Assembly (NCBI RefSeq): GCF_004010955.1
Contig: NZ_CP025227.1
Span: 2,108,001 to 2,172,000 of the forward strand
Reading direction: 5' to 3'
DNA length: 64,000 nt
DNA from: Actinomyces wuliandei
GTDB taxonomy: Bacteria; Actinomycetota; Actinomycetes; Actinomycetales; Actinomycetaceae
Below, piece by piece: positions 27,678-35,819 of this stretch (the first letter of the stretch is position 1; each line of letters starts with the position of its first letter). Under the pieces are notes generated by a model, which did no database searches, had not been told where the DNA came from, and saw nothing but the letters and a program-made list of their open reading frames with translations. The translations under genes and the position numbers were made by a program.

Positions 27678-30600
27678 ATGACCACCTCCAGCCCCACGGA
27701 CGGCTCCCCGGGAAGCCCGGCATCCAGTCCCGCCGACGGGACCGGCAGGCTCCCCTCCAGTCCTGCTGACAGTACCGGCAGCACCCTCCGTCCCACCGTC
27801 CCCGGACCCGGCACCCAGGTCGAGAACGTCCCGGGACTGTTCGCCCTGGGCTCCTACCTGCGCCGGGGACGCCCCTCGGCCGACGCCCGCAGGCTGTTCC
27901 TGGAGGGCGGGCGCGACGCCGACTCCTTCTACCGGCACCGGTGGAGCCACGACCGGATGGTCCGCTCCACCCACGGGGTCAACTGCACCGGGTCGTGCGC
28001 CTGGGAGGTCTACGTCTGCGACGGGGTCATCACCTGGGAGAAGCAGGCCACCGACTACCCCACCACCGGCCCGGACATGCCCGAGTACGAGCCCCGGGGC
28101 TGCCCGCGCGGGGCGGCGTTCTCCTGGTACACCTACTCCCCCACCCGCATCCGCTACCCCTACGTGCGCAGCGTCCTGCTGGACTCCTTCCGTGCCGCCA
28201 AGGCCGCCAACGACGGCGACGCCGTGGCCGCCTGGGCCCAGGTCACCGGAGACCCGGACACGGCCCGCGCCTACAAGTCCGCCCGTGGCAAGGGCGGCAT
28301 GGTGCGGGTGGGCTGGGAGGAGGCCATGGAGATCGTGGCCGCCGCCTACGTCCACACCATCCGCACCTGGGGGCCGGACCGTATCGCCGGGTTCTCCGTC
28401 ATCCCGGCGATGTCCCAGGTCTCCTACGGGGCCGGGGCACGCCTGCACGAGCTCATCGGCGCCACCATGCTCTCCTTCTACGACTGGTACGCCGACCTTC
28501 CGCCCGCCTCCCCCCAGGTCTTCGGCGACCAGACCGACGTGCCCGAGGCCGGGGACTGGTACAACTCCCAGTACCTCATCATGTGGGGCTCCAACCTTCC
28601 CCTGACCCGCACGCCTGACGCCCACTTCATGACCGAGGCCCGCTACCACGGGCAGAAAGTCGTGGCCGTCTCCCCCGACTACGCCGACAACACCAAGTTC
28701 GCCGACCAGTGGCTGCGGGTGGCGCCAGGCACCGACGGCGCCCTGGCCCAGGCCATGGGGCACGTCATCCTCTCCGAGTTCCACGTGGGTCGGCGCGAGC
28801 CCTTCTTCCTGGACTACATGCGCCGTCACACCGACTCCCCCTTCCTCATCACCCTGGAGACCTCCCCTGACGGCACCGGCCTGGTGCCCGGGCGCTTCCT
28901 CACCGCCTCAGACGTCGACGGCGTGGCCCAGGGCGCACCGAAGAACGAGTTCCGCCCCCTGGTGTGGGACCGCCGCCGCGGCCCGGCCGACCCCGGCGGG
29001 ACCCTGGCGGACCGCTTCACCCCCGAGGGCGAGGGCCGGTGGAACCTGCTCATGGACGGAGTGGACCCGGTCATGAGCATCCTGGACCTCCAGGACCCCG
29101 GTGCCACCGGGGCCGGGACGTCCACGCAGGCCGTCGACGCCGTCGACGACCCCGCCCCGGCCTCCGTCGCGCACCCCCCGGTGCAGGCCGCCGAGGTGCT
29201 CCTGCCCCGCTTCGACCTGCCGGGCTCACAGACCCCCCAAGGAAGCGTGGGTGGCGGGGTCGTGCGCCGTGGCGTCCCCGTCGCCCGGGTGGGCGACCGG
29301 CTGGTGACCACCGTCTACGACCTGCTGCTGGCCCAGTACGCGGTGGCGCGCCCCGGTCTGCCCGGCCAGTGGCCGCAGAGCTACCAGGACGCCACCGTCC
29401 CGGCCACCCCGGCGTGGGCCAGCGAGGTCACCGGCGTGCCCGGGCCAGCCATGATCAAGGTGGCCCGGGACTTCGCCCTCAACGCCATTGAGTCAGGCGG
29501 ACGCTCCCAGGTCCTCATGGGTGCGGGCATCAACCACTACTACCACGCCGACCAGATCTACCGCACCATCCTGGCGCTGACCTCCATGTGCGCCACCCAG
29601 GGCGTCAACGGCGGCGGCTGGGCCCACTACGTGGGCCAGGAGAAGGTCCGCCCCATCTGCGGCTTCCAGCAGTACGCCTTCGCCCTGGACTGGCACCGCC
29701 CAGCCCGGCAGATGATCTCCACAGGTTTCTGGTACCTCACCACCGACCAGTGGCGCTACGACTCCACCTCCGCCGAGCGGCTGGCCTCCCCCCTGGGACC
29801 GGGCACCATGGCAGGCAAGACCACCACCGACACCATGGTGGAGGCCATGAAGCGCGGCTGGACCCCGTCCTACCCCACCTTCAGCCGCTCCCCCCTGCTG
29901 CTGGGCCAGCAGGCGGCGGCCGAGGGGATGGCCCCCGCCGACTATGTCGTCAAGGAGCTCCAGGCGGGCACGCTGCGCTTCGCCTGCGAGGACCCCGACG
30001 CCCCGGAGAACTTCCCCCGCATCGTGTGCAACTGGCGCACCAACCTGCTGGGCAGCTCGGCCAAGGGAACCGAGTTCTTCATGCGACACATGCTGGGAGC
30101 CGACAACGACGTGAACGCCACCGAGGCCGCTCCCGGCGACCGCCCCGTCTCGGTGACCTGGCGCGAGGACGCGCCCACGGGCAAGCTGGACCTGCTGTGG
30201 ACCTCGGACTTCCGCAACACCTCCTCCACGCTGCACTCCGACGTCGTCCTGCCCGCCGCCACCTGGTATGAGAAGCACGACATCTCCTCCACGGACATGC
30301 ACCCCTTCGTGCACTCCTTCAACGCCGCCATCGACCCGCCGTGGGAGGCGCGCACGGACTTCCAGATCTTCCAGGACCTGGCCGGGCTCATCTCCGCCTG
30401 GGCGCCGCGCTACCTGGGCACCCAGACCGACGTCGTGGCCGCCCCGCTCAACCACGACACCCCCGATGCCCTGACCATGGCGCACGGGGACGTCTCCGGC
30501 CTGCCCCACGAGTGGGTGCCGGGGGTGACCATGCCCAAGCTGGTCCCCGTCGAGCGCGACTACACCCAGATCCGGGCCAAGTTTGACACGCTGGGACCGC

Positions 30601-31607
30601 TGGCGGAGAGGCTGGGGCTGCCCTGCAAGGGCATCATGCTCAAGCCCGGCCCGGAGGTGGAGCGCCTGGCCCGCAACCACGGGACCTCCTCCACGGGTCA
30701 GGCGGCGGGCCGCCCCCTCCTCGACACCGACATCCGGGCGGCCGACGCCATCCTGGCACTGTCCGGCACGGCCAACGGGCGCATCGCCACCCAGGGGTGG
30801 CAGGACCTCTCCGTGCGCACCGGCACCGCGATGGCGGGGCTCAGCGCGGAGGAGGCCGGCAAGATCATCACCTTTGCCGACACCCGCACCAAGCCGCAGG
30901 GGGTCATCACCTCCCCGGAGTGGTCCGGCTCGGAGCACGGGGGGCGGCGCTACTCGGCTTTCGTGGTCAACGTGGAGCACGCCAAGCCCTGGCACACCCT
31001 GACCGGTCGCATGCACTACTACCTGGACCACGACTGGATGCGCGACATGGGCGAGTCCCTGCCCGTCTTCCGCCCGCCCCTGGACTTCCACGCCCTCTAC
31101 GGGGAGGCCCCTCCCGGCACGGTGGGCACCAGCCAGGAGGGCACCGCCCAGGTGGCGGTGCGCTACATCACCGCCCACAACAAGTGGGCGATCCACTCCC
31201 AGTACTTCGACAACCTCCACATGCTCACCTTGGGGCGCGGCGGCCAGACCATCTGGATGAGCCCCCAGGACGCGGACAAGGTCGGGGTGCGCGACAACGA
31301 GTGGGTCGAGGCCTACAACCGCAACGGCATCGTGGCCGCCCGGGCTGTCGTGTCCCACCGCGTCCCCGAGGGCATGGTGTTTATGCACCACGCCCAGGAG
31401 CGCACCATGAACACGCCCCTGACCGAGCGCAGCGGCAGGCGCGGCGGCACCCACAACTCCCTGACCCGCATCGTGCTCAAGCCCAGCCACTTCGCCGGGG
31501 GCTACGGCCAGCTCGCCTACGCCTTCAACTACATCGGCCCCACGGGCAACAACCGCGACGAGGTCACCCTCATCCGTCGTCGCAGCAACCAGGAGGTGAC
31601 GTTCTGA
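27678..31607 (+). CDS. narG: Respiratory nitrate reductase alpha subunit NarG
   Basis: A 1309-residue molybdoenzyme subunit that reduces nitrate to nitrite on the inner membrane face with bis-MGD. The ligands of the [4Fe-4S] FS0 cluster are visible as His99-x3-Cys103-x3-Cys107-x34-Cys142 (HGVNCTGSC onwards). The expected Mo ligand is Asp273 in YDWYADLPPASPQ. The MGD-binding segment MWGSNLPLTRTPDAHF is present. It is somewhat longer than typical NarG (about 1230-1250) because of a Ser/Pro/Gly-rich N-terminus of about 55 residues and an insert near 29110-29200. There is no Tat signal, as expected. GGAG precedes the ATG. It overlaps narH by one base. Confidence 0.98.
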   Translation: MTTSSPTDGSPGSPASSPADGTGRLPSSPADSTGSTLRPTVPGPGTQVENVPGLFALGSYLRRGRPSADARRLFLEGGRDADSFYRHRWSHDRMVRSTHGVNCTGSCAWEVYVCDGVITWEKQATDYPTTGPDMPEYEPRGCPRGAAFSWYTYSPTRIRYPYVRSVLLDSFRAAKAANDGDAVAAWAQVTGDPDTARAYKSARGKGGMVRVGWEEAMEIVAAAYVHTIRTWGPDRIAGFSVIPAMSQVSYGAGARLHELIGATMLSFYDWYADLPPASPQVFGDQTDVPEAGDWYNSQYLIMWGSNLPLTRTPDAHFMTEARYHGQKVVAVSPDYADNTKFADQWLRVAPGTDGALAQAMGHVILSEFHVGRREPFFLDYMRRHTDSPFLITLETSPDGTGLVPGRFLTASDVDGVAQGAPKNEFRPLVWDRRRGPADPGGTLADRFTPEGEGRWNLLMDGVDPVMSILDLQDPGATGAGTSTQAVDAVDDPAPASVAHPPVQAAEVLLPRFDLPGSQTPQGSVGGGVVRRGVPVARVGDRLVTTVYDLLLAQYAVARPGLPGQWPQSYQDATVPATPAWASEVTGVPGPAMIKVARDFALNAIESGGRSQVLMGAGINHYYHADQIYRTILALTSMCATQGVNGGGWAHYVGQEKVRPICGFQQYAFALDWHRPARQMISTGFWYLTTDQWRYDSTSAERLASPLGPGTMAGKTTTDTMVEAMKRGWTPSYPTFSRSPLLLGQQAAAEGMAPADYVVKELQAGTLRFACEDPDAPENFPRIVCNWRTNLLGSSAKGTEFFMRHMLGADNDVNATEAAPGDRPVSVTWREDAPTGKLDLLWTSDFRNTSSTLHSDVVLPAATWYEKHDISSTDMHPFVHSFNAAIDPPWEARTDFQIFQDLAGLISAWAPRYLGTQTDVVAAPLNHDTPDALTMAHGDVSGLPHEWVPGVTMPKLVPVERDYTQIRAKFDTLGPLAERLGLPCKGIMLKPGPEVERLARNHGTSSTGQAAGRPLLDTDIRAADAILALSGTANGRIATQGWQDLSVRTGTAMAGLSAEEAGKIITFADTRTKPQGVITSPEWSGSEHGGRRYSAFVVNVEHAKPWHTLTGRMHYYLDHDWMRDMGESLPVFRPPLDFHALYGEAPPGTVGTSQEGTAQVAVRYITAHNKWAIHSQYFDNLHMLTLGRGGQTIWMSPQDADKVGVRDNEWVEAYNRNGIVAARAVVSHRVPEGMVFMHHAQERTMNTPLTERSGRRGGTHNSLTRIVLKPSHFAGGYGQLAYAFNYIGPTGNNRDEVTLIRRRSNQEVTF

Positions 31608-33295
31608 TGAAGGTCATGGCCCAGATCGCGATGGTGATGAACCTCGACAAGTGCATCGGCTGCCACACCTGCTCGGTAACCTGCAAGCAGGCCTGGACCA
31701 ACCGCGAGGGCACCGAGTACATGTGGTTCAACAACGTGGAGACCCGCCCGGGCGTGGGCTACCCCCGCGGCTGGGAGGACCAGGGCCGGTGGCGCGGAGG
31801 CTGGCAGCGCACCGCCAGCGGGCGCCTGCGGCCGCGCTCCGGGGGTCGTCTGCGTCGGCTGGCCCAGATCTTCGCCAACCCGGACATGCCCACGGTCGAG
31901 GACTACTACGAGCCCTGGACCTACGAGTACGACCGTCTGCTGTCGGCCCCCAAGGACTCCCCCACCATCCCGGTGGCCCGGGCCCGCTCCCAGCTGACGG
32001 GCGAGTACATGCCCACCATCGAGTGGGGACCCAACTGGGACGACGACCTGGGCGGCTCCACCGAGACCCTGGACCAGGACCCGGTCCTGACCGGCATGAG
32101 CACCAAGGTGCGCACAGACATCGAGTCCGCCTTCATGTTCTACCTGCCGCGCATCTGCGAGCACTGCCTCAACCCCACCTGCGTGGCCGCCTGCCCCTCC
32201 GGCGCCATGTACAAGCGCACCGAGGACGGGATCGTCCTGGTGGACCAGGACGCCTGCCGCGGCTGGCGCATGTGCGTGTCCGCCTGCCCCTACAAGAAGG
32301 TCTACGTCAACCACGCCACCGGTAAGGCGGAGAAGTGCACCCTGTGCTACCCGCGCCTGGAGGTGGGCGAGCCCACGGTGTGCTCCGAGACCTGCGTGGG
32401 GCGCCTGCGCTACCTGGGCGTCCTCCTCTACGACGCCGACCGGGTCTCCCAGGCGGCCGCCGTCCAGGACCCCCAGGACCTCTACGCCGCCCAGCGGGAG
32501 ATCCTGCTGGACCCCCACGACCCGCAGGTCGTGGCCGGGGCCCGTGCGCAGGGCGTGCCGGACAGCTGGGTCGAGGCCGCCCAGGCCTCCCCCGTGTGGG
32601 ACCTCATCGACACCTACGAGGTGGCCCTGCCCCTGCACCCGGAGTACCGGACCATGCCCATGGTCTGGTACATCCCGCCCCTGTCCCCCGTCGTGGACGA
32701 GGTAGCAGCAGCAGGCCTGGACGGGGAGGACCACAAGGTCCTGCTGACCGCCGTCTCCGAGATGCGCATCCCCCTGGAGTACCTGGCCGGGCTGTTCACC
32801 GCCGGTGAGACCAACACGGTGGAGCTGGTGCTGCGCCGCCTGGCTGCCATGCGCTCCCACATGCGCGAGGTCCGCCTGGGCCGCGAGCCGGACCCGGGGA
32901 TCGCGGCCAGCGTGGGCCTGGACGCCCAGCGCCTGGAGGCCATGTACCGGCTGCTGGCCATCGCCAAGTACGACGACCGCTACGTCGTGCCCACCGCCAA
33001 GCCGGAGGCTCCCCGGGGCATGGCCGGGGTGGAGGGTGCGGACCAGGACGTGCGCCTGCTGCTGGGCGAGGGCGCTCCCGCAGGCTGCGGCTCCGACGTC
33101 GCCTCCTTCCACGGTCAGGCAGGCTCGGGACCAGCCGCCCCGGTGACCCTGCCCATTCCCACCATCAGGAGGGAGCCGGTCCCCGCCGCAGGCCCGGGCG
33201 CCTCCCCAGTGGGCGTGCCCCGGCCCATCGCCACCGGCACCCCCGCCCCGGGCAGCGCCGCAGGTGTGCCTGCTGCACCAGACGGGGAGTCCTGA
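31607..33295 (+). CDS. narH: Respiratory nitrate reductase beta subunit NarH
   Basis: A 562-residue electron-transfer subunit carrying four iron-sulfur clusters. The first Cys group is C16, C19, C22 and C26 (CIGCHTCSVTCKQAW). Others are CEHCLNPTCVAACP, CRGWRMCVSACP (with Trp at one position, typical of the [3Fe-4S] cluster) and CTLCYPRLEVGEPTVCSETC. It passes electrons from the haems of NarI to NarG. Compared with most NarH, it has a Pro/Ala-rich C-terminal extension of about 60 residues (from about 33100). Its ATG overlaps the narG stop, which ensures coupled synthesis. Confidence 0.98.
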   Translation: MKVMAQIAMVMNLDKCIGCHTCSVTCKQAWTNREGTEYMWFNNVETRPGVGYPRGWEDQGRWRGGWQRTASGRLRPRSGGRLRRLAQIFANPDMPTVEDYYEPWTYEYDRLLSAPKDSPTIPVARARSQLTGEYMPTIEWGPNWDDDLGGSTETLDQDPVLTGMSTKVRTDIESAFMFYLPRICEHCLNPTCVAACPSGAMYKRTEDGIVLVDQDACRGWRMCVSACPYKKVYVNHATGKAEKCTLCYPRLEVGEPTVCSETCVGRLRYLGVLLYDADRVSQAAAVQDPQDLYAAQREILLDPHDPQVVAGARAQGVPDSWVEAAQASPVWDLIDTYEVALPLHPEYRTMPMVWYIPPLSPVVDEVAAAGLDGEDHKVLLTAVSEMRIPLEYLAGLFTAGETNTVELVLRRLAAMRSHMREVRLGREPDPGIAASVGLDAQRLEAMYRLLAIAKYDDRYVVPTAKPEAPRGMAGVEGADQDVRLLLGEGAPAGCGSDVASFHGQAGSGPAAPVTLPIPTIRREPVPAAGPGASPVGVPRPIATGTPAPGSAAGVPAAPDGES

Positions 33296-33296
33296 C

Positions 33297-34148
33297 ATGG
33301 CGGGTACAACAGGTTCAGCCCCCTTCGTCCGCGCCCCCCAGGTGCTCCAGCCCCCGCCGGTGGTCGCGCTGGAGGAGTCCGGCCGCGCCACCGTCCACAT
33401 GGCCGCCTCCCTCCTCCTGGACTACCCGCAGGAGGGGGCGCTCAGCCAGCGCCTGGACGCCGTGGAGGCTGCCCTGGCGGCCAGCCCGGAGGCGGTGCCC
33501 CAGGCCGTGGCCGCCCCCCTGAGGCGCTTCGTGGACACCGCCCGCCGCCACAGCGAGCGCACCATGGCAGAGCACTACGTGGAGACCTTTGACCGCCGTC
33601 GCCGCTGCTGCCTGTACCTGACCTACTACGCGGTGGGCGACACCCGTCACCGGGGCGCGGCCATCCTGGCCTTCAAGCAGGCGATGGCGGCCACGGGCTA
33701 CGAGATGGCCGGTACGTCGGGTGAGGAGCTGCCCGACTACCTGCCCGTGGTCCTGGAGCTCAGCGCCCGCAGCAACGACGAGGTGGCCCAGGTCCTCCTG
33801 TCCGCCCACCGCGAGGGCATTGAGGTGCTGCGCTCGGCCCTGGTGGACATCGGCTCCCCCTACGCCGACCTGGTGGAGGCAGTGTCCATGACGCTGCCGC
33901 CCGTTGACGAGGCCACCGCCTCCCGGGTGCAGGCCCTGGTCGCAGCCGGGCCACCCGCAGAGACCGTCGGTGTGAACGTCGGCGTCACGGAGATGCTGCC
34001 CTTCCCCACCCTGCCGGCCTCCTACCCCGCTGCTGGCGGACCGTCCCTGTCCCACACGCCCCACCCACAGCACCCCTCACACCCTGTGCCTGCCGCTGGC
34101 CCGCCCGGCCCGCAGGAGGCACCGATCCGTCAGGAGGCCCTGACATGA
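33297..34148 (+). CDS. narJ: Nitrate reductase chaperone NarJ
   Basis: A 283-residue cytoplasmic chaperone of the NarJ/DmsD (TorD) family that holds apo-NarG until the molybdenum cofactor is inserted. Diagnostic segments are MAASLLLDYPQEGALSQRLD, HYVETFDRRRRCCLYLTYYA and ELPDYLPVVLELSA. The helical core covers about residues 25-220, and a Pro-rich tail follows. The ATG is 1 nt after the narH stop; the end overlaps the narI start. Confidence 0.95.
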   Translation: MAGTTGSAPFVRAPQVLQPPPVVALEESGRATVHMAASLLLDYPQEGALSQRLDAVEAALAASPEAVPQAVAAPLRRFVDTARRHSERTMAEHYVETFDRRRRCCLYLTYYAVGDTRHRGAAILAFKQAMAATGYEMAGTSGEELPDYLPVVLELSARSNDEVAQVLLSAHREGIEVLRSALVDIGSPYADLVEAVSMTLPPVDEATASRVQALVAAGPPAETVGVNVGVTEMLPFPTLPASYPAAGGPSLSHTPHPQHPSHPVPAAGPPGPQEAPIRQEALT

Positions 34149-34930
34149 GCCCGGTCGAGCAGAACCTGGTCTGGGTGGCGCTGCCCTACGCCTGCCTGGT
34201 CCTCCTGGTAGCAGGCATGGTCTGGCGCTGGCGGACCGACCAGTTCGGGTGGACCTCACGGTCCTCCCAGTGGAACGAGTCGCGGATGCTGCGCCTGGCC
34301 TCCCCCGTGTTCCACCTGGGCTTCCTCATGGTCATCGGCGGTCATCTGGTGGGCCTCATGGTGCCCAGGTCCTGGACCGAGGCGGTCGGGGTGAGCCAGC
34401 ACGTCTACCACCTGGGCGCCACCTACCTGGGCATGCTGGCGGCGGTGCTGACGGTCCTGGGACTGGTGGGCCTCATCTACCGCCGGGTGGTGGTCAGGTC
34501 GGTACGGCTGGCCACCACCCGCAACGACGTCGTCATGTACTGCTTCCTCATCGTCCCGGTGCTCCTGGGCACCTTCGCCACGGTGACCAACCAGCTCATG
34601 GACGCCCACGGCTACGACTACCGGGAGACGATCAGCCCCTGGCTGCGCTCGGTGCTGGTCCTCCAGCCCCGGCCCGCTCTCATGGCCGAGGTCCCCCTGT
34701 CCTTCAAGCTCCACGTGGTGGCCGGCCTCCTGCTCCTGGCGGTGTGGCCCTTCACCCGCCTGGTCCACGCGGTGTCAGCACCCGTGGGCTACACGACCCG
34801 TCCCTACGTGGTCTACCGCTCCCGTGAGGCTGCCGCCACACCCCCCGCGCGCCGGGGCTGGGCCCCGGTGCGCACCCAGGGCACGGGCAACCAGGGGGCC
34901 AACGACGTCGCCCCCTCCCAGGGTGCCTGA
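34145..34930 (+). CDS. narI: Respiratory nitrate reductase gamma subunit NarI
   Basis: A 261-residue membrane cytochrome b that oxidises quinol and anchors NarGH. Five helices are expected. The haem-ligand candidates His57/His67 (FHLGFLMVIGGH) and His190/His208 (KLHVVAGL and RLVHAV) have the same 10- and 18-residue spacings as the E. coli ligands. The C-terminal 35 residues are a polar tail. ATG 34145 overlaps the narJ stop. modA follows after 1 nt. Confidence 0.97.
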   Translation: MSPVEQNLVWVALPYACLVLLVAGMVWRWRTDQFGWTSRSSQWNESRMLRLASPVFHLGFLMVIGGHLVGLMVPRSWTEAVGVSQHVYHLGATYLGMLAAVLTVLGLVGLIYRRVVVRSVRLATTRNDVVMYCFLIVPVLLGTFATVTNQLMDAHGYDYRETISPWLRSVLVLQPRPALMAEVPLSFKLHVVAGLLLLAVWPFTRLVHAVSAPVGYTTRPYVVYRSREAAATPPARRGWAPVRTQGTGNQGANDVAPSQGA

Positions 34931-34931
34931 C

Positions 34932-35819
34932 ATGAGACCGCCCCGCCCCTCACCGGAGCGACGCACCGCCGCTCACACCACCCGCCGGGTGGCAGTGGCA
35001 GCCGTTGCCCTGCTGGCCACCGCCTCCCTCGCCACTGTCTCACTGGCCGCCTGTGGTGCCCCCTCCAGCGGCTCCGGCAGCCCCGCAGACGCCTCCGGCC
35101 CTGCGGGTGCTTCCGGCCCCGCAGCCTCCGGTGAGCTGACCGTGCTGGCCGCAGCCTCCCTCCAGAAGGCCTTCGAGGAGATCGGAGCCACGGTGGAGGA
35201 GGACAACCCGGGCCTGTCTCTCACCTTTGACTTCCAGGGCTCCCAGGACCTGGTGGCCTCCCTGGCCCAGGGCGCTCCCGCCGACGTCCTGGCCACCGCC
35301 AGCACCTCCACCATGGATGACGCCGCCTCCCAGTCCCTGGTGGGTGAGCCCACAGAGTTCGCCACCAATGTGCTGGCCCTCATCGTCCCGGAGGGCAACC
35401 CGGCAGGCGTGACCGGCCTGGACTCCTCCCTGGTGGGGGCTGACCTGGTGGTGTGCGCCCCGGAGGTCCCCTGCGGGGAGGCCACCGCCAGGCTGGCCGA
35501 GGCCCTGGGCGTGGTCCTGGACCCGGTGTCGGAGGAGCAGAAAGTCACCGACGTGCGCGGCAAAGTGGAGAGCGGTGAGGCCGAGGCGGGCATCGTCTAC
35601 GCCACCGACGCCGCCGCAGCCGCCAGCGTGGAGCACCTCGACATCCCCGACGGCGGGGTCGTCACCCACTACCCCGTCGCCACCACCGCCGATCCTGCCA
35701 ACCCACAGGCAGCCCAGGCCTTCATCGACGCCGTCACGGGAGAGGAGGGGCAGGCCGTCCTGGCCGACTACGGGTTCGGAGCACCCGCCTCCTCCGAGCC
35801 CTCACCAGCCAGTCAGTAG
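34932..35819 (+). CDS. modA: Molybdate ABC transporter substrate-binding lipoprotein
   Basis: A 295-residue binding protein. The N-terminus is basic with a hydrophobic stretch and lipobox SLAAC, so it is probably a lipoprotein. ModA landmarks are LTVLAAASLQKAFEEIG, FDFQGSQDLVASLAQGAPAD and VLATASTSTMDDA, and the C-terminal EAEAGIVYATDA. It captures molybdate for the nitrate reductase cofactor. It starts 1 nt after narI and overlaps the next gene (TAG/GTG share one G), so the molybdate importer is co-transcribed with the enzyme that needs it. Confidence 0.95.
   Translation: MRPPRPSPERRTAAHTTRRVAVAAVALLATASLATVSLAACGAPSSGSGSPADASGPAGASGPAASGELTVLAAASLQKAFEEIGATVEEDNPGLSLTFDFQGSQDLVASLAQGAPADVLATASTSTMDDAASQSLVGEPTEFATNVLALIVPEGNPAGVTGLDSSLVGADLVVCAPEVPCGEATARLAEALGVVLDPVSEEQKVTDVRGKVESGEAEAGIVYATDAAAAASVEHLDIPDGGVVTHYPVATTADPANPQAAQAFIDAVTGEEGQAVLADYGFGAPASSEPSPASQ

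Noticed and set aside
29493-31490. 665-codon minus-strand frame inside narG
   Set aside because: It is the antisense of a clear NarG sequence; in GC-rich genes antisense frames are long by composition. It shows no domain.
31529-33400. 623-codon minus-strand frame
   Set aside because: Antisense of narH with composition-driven openness.
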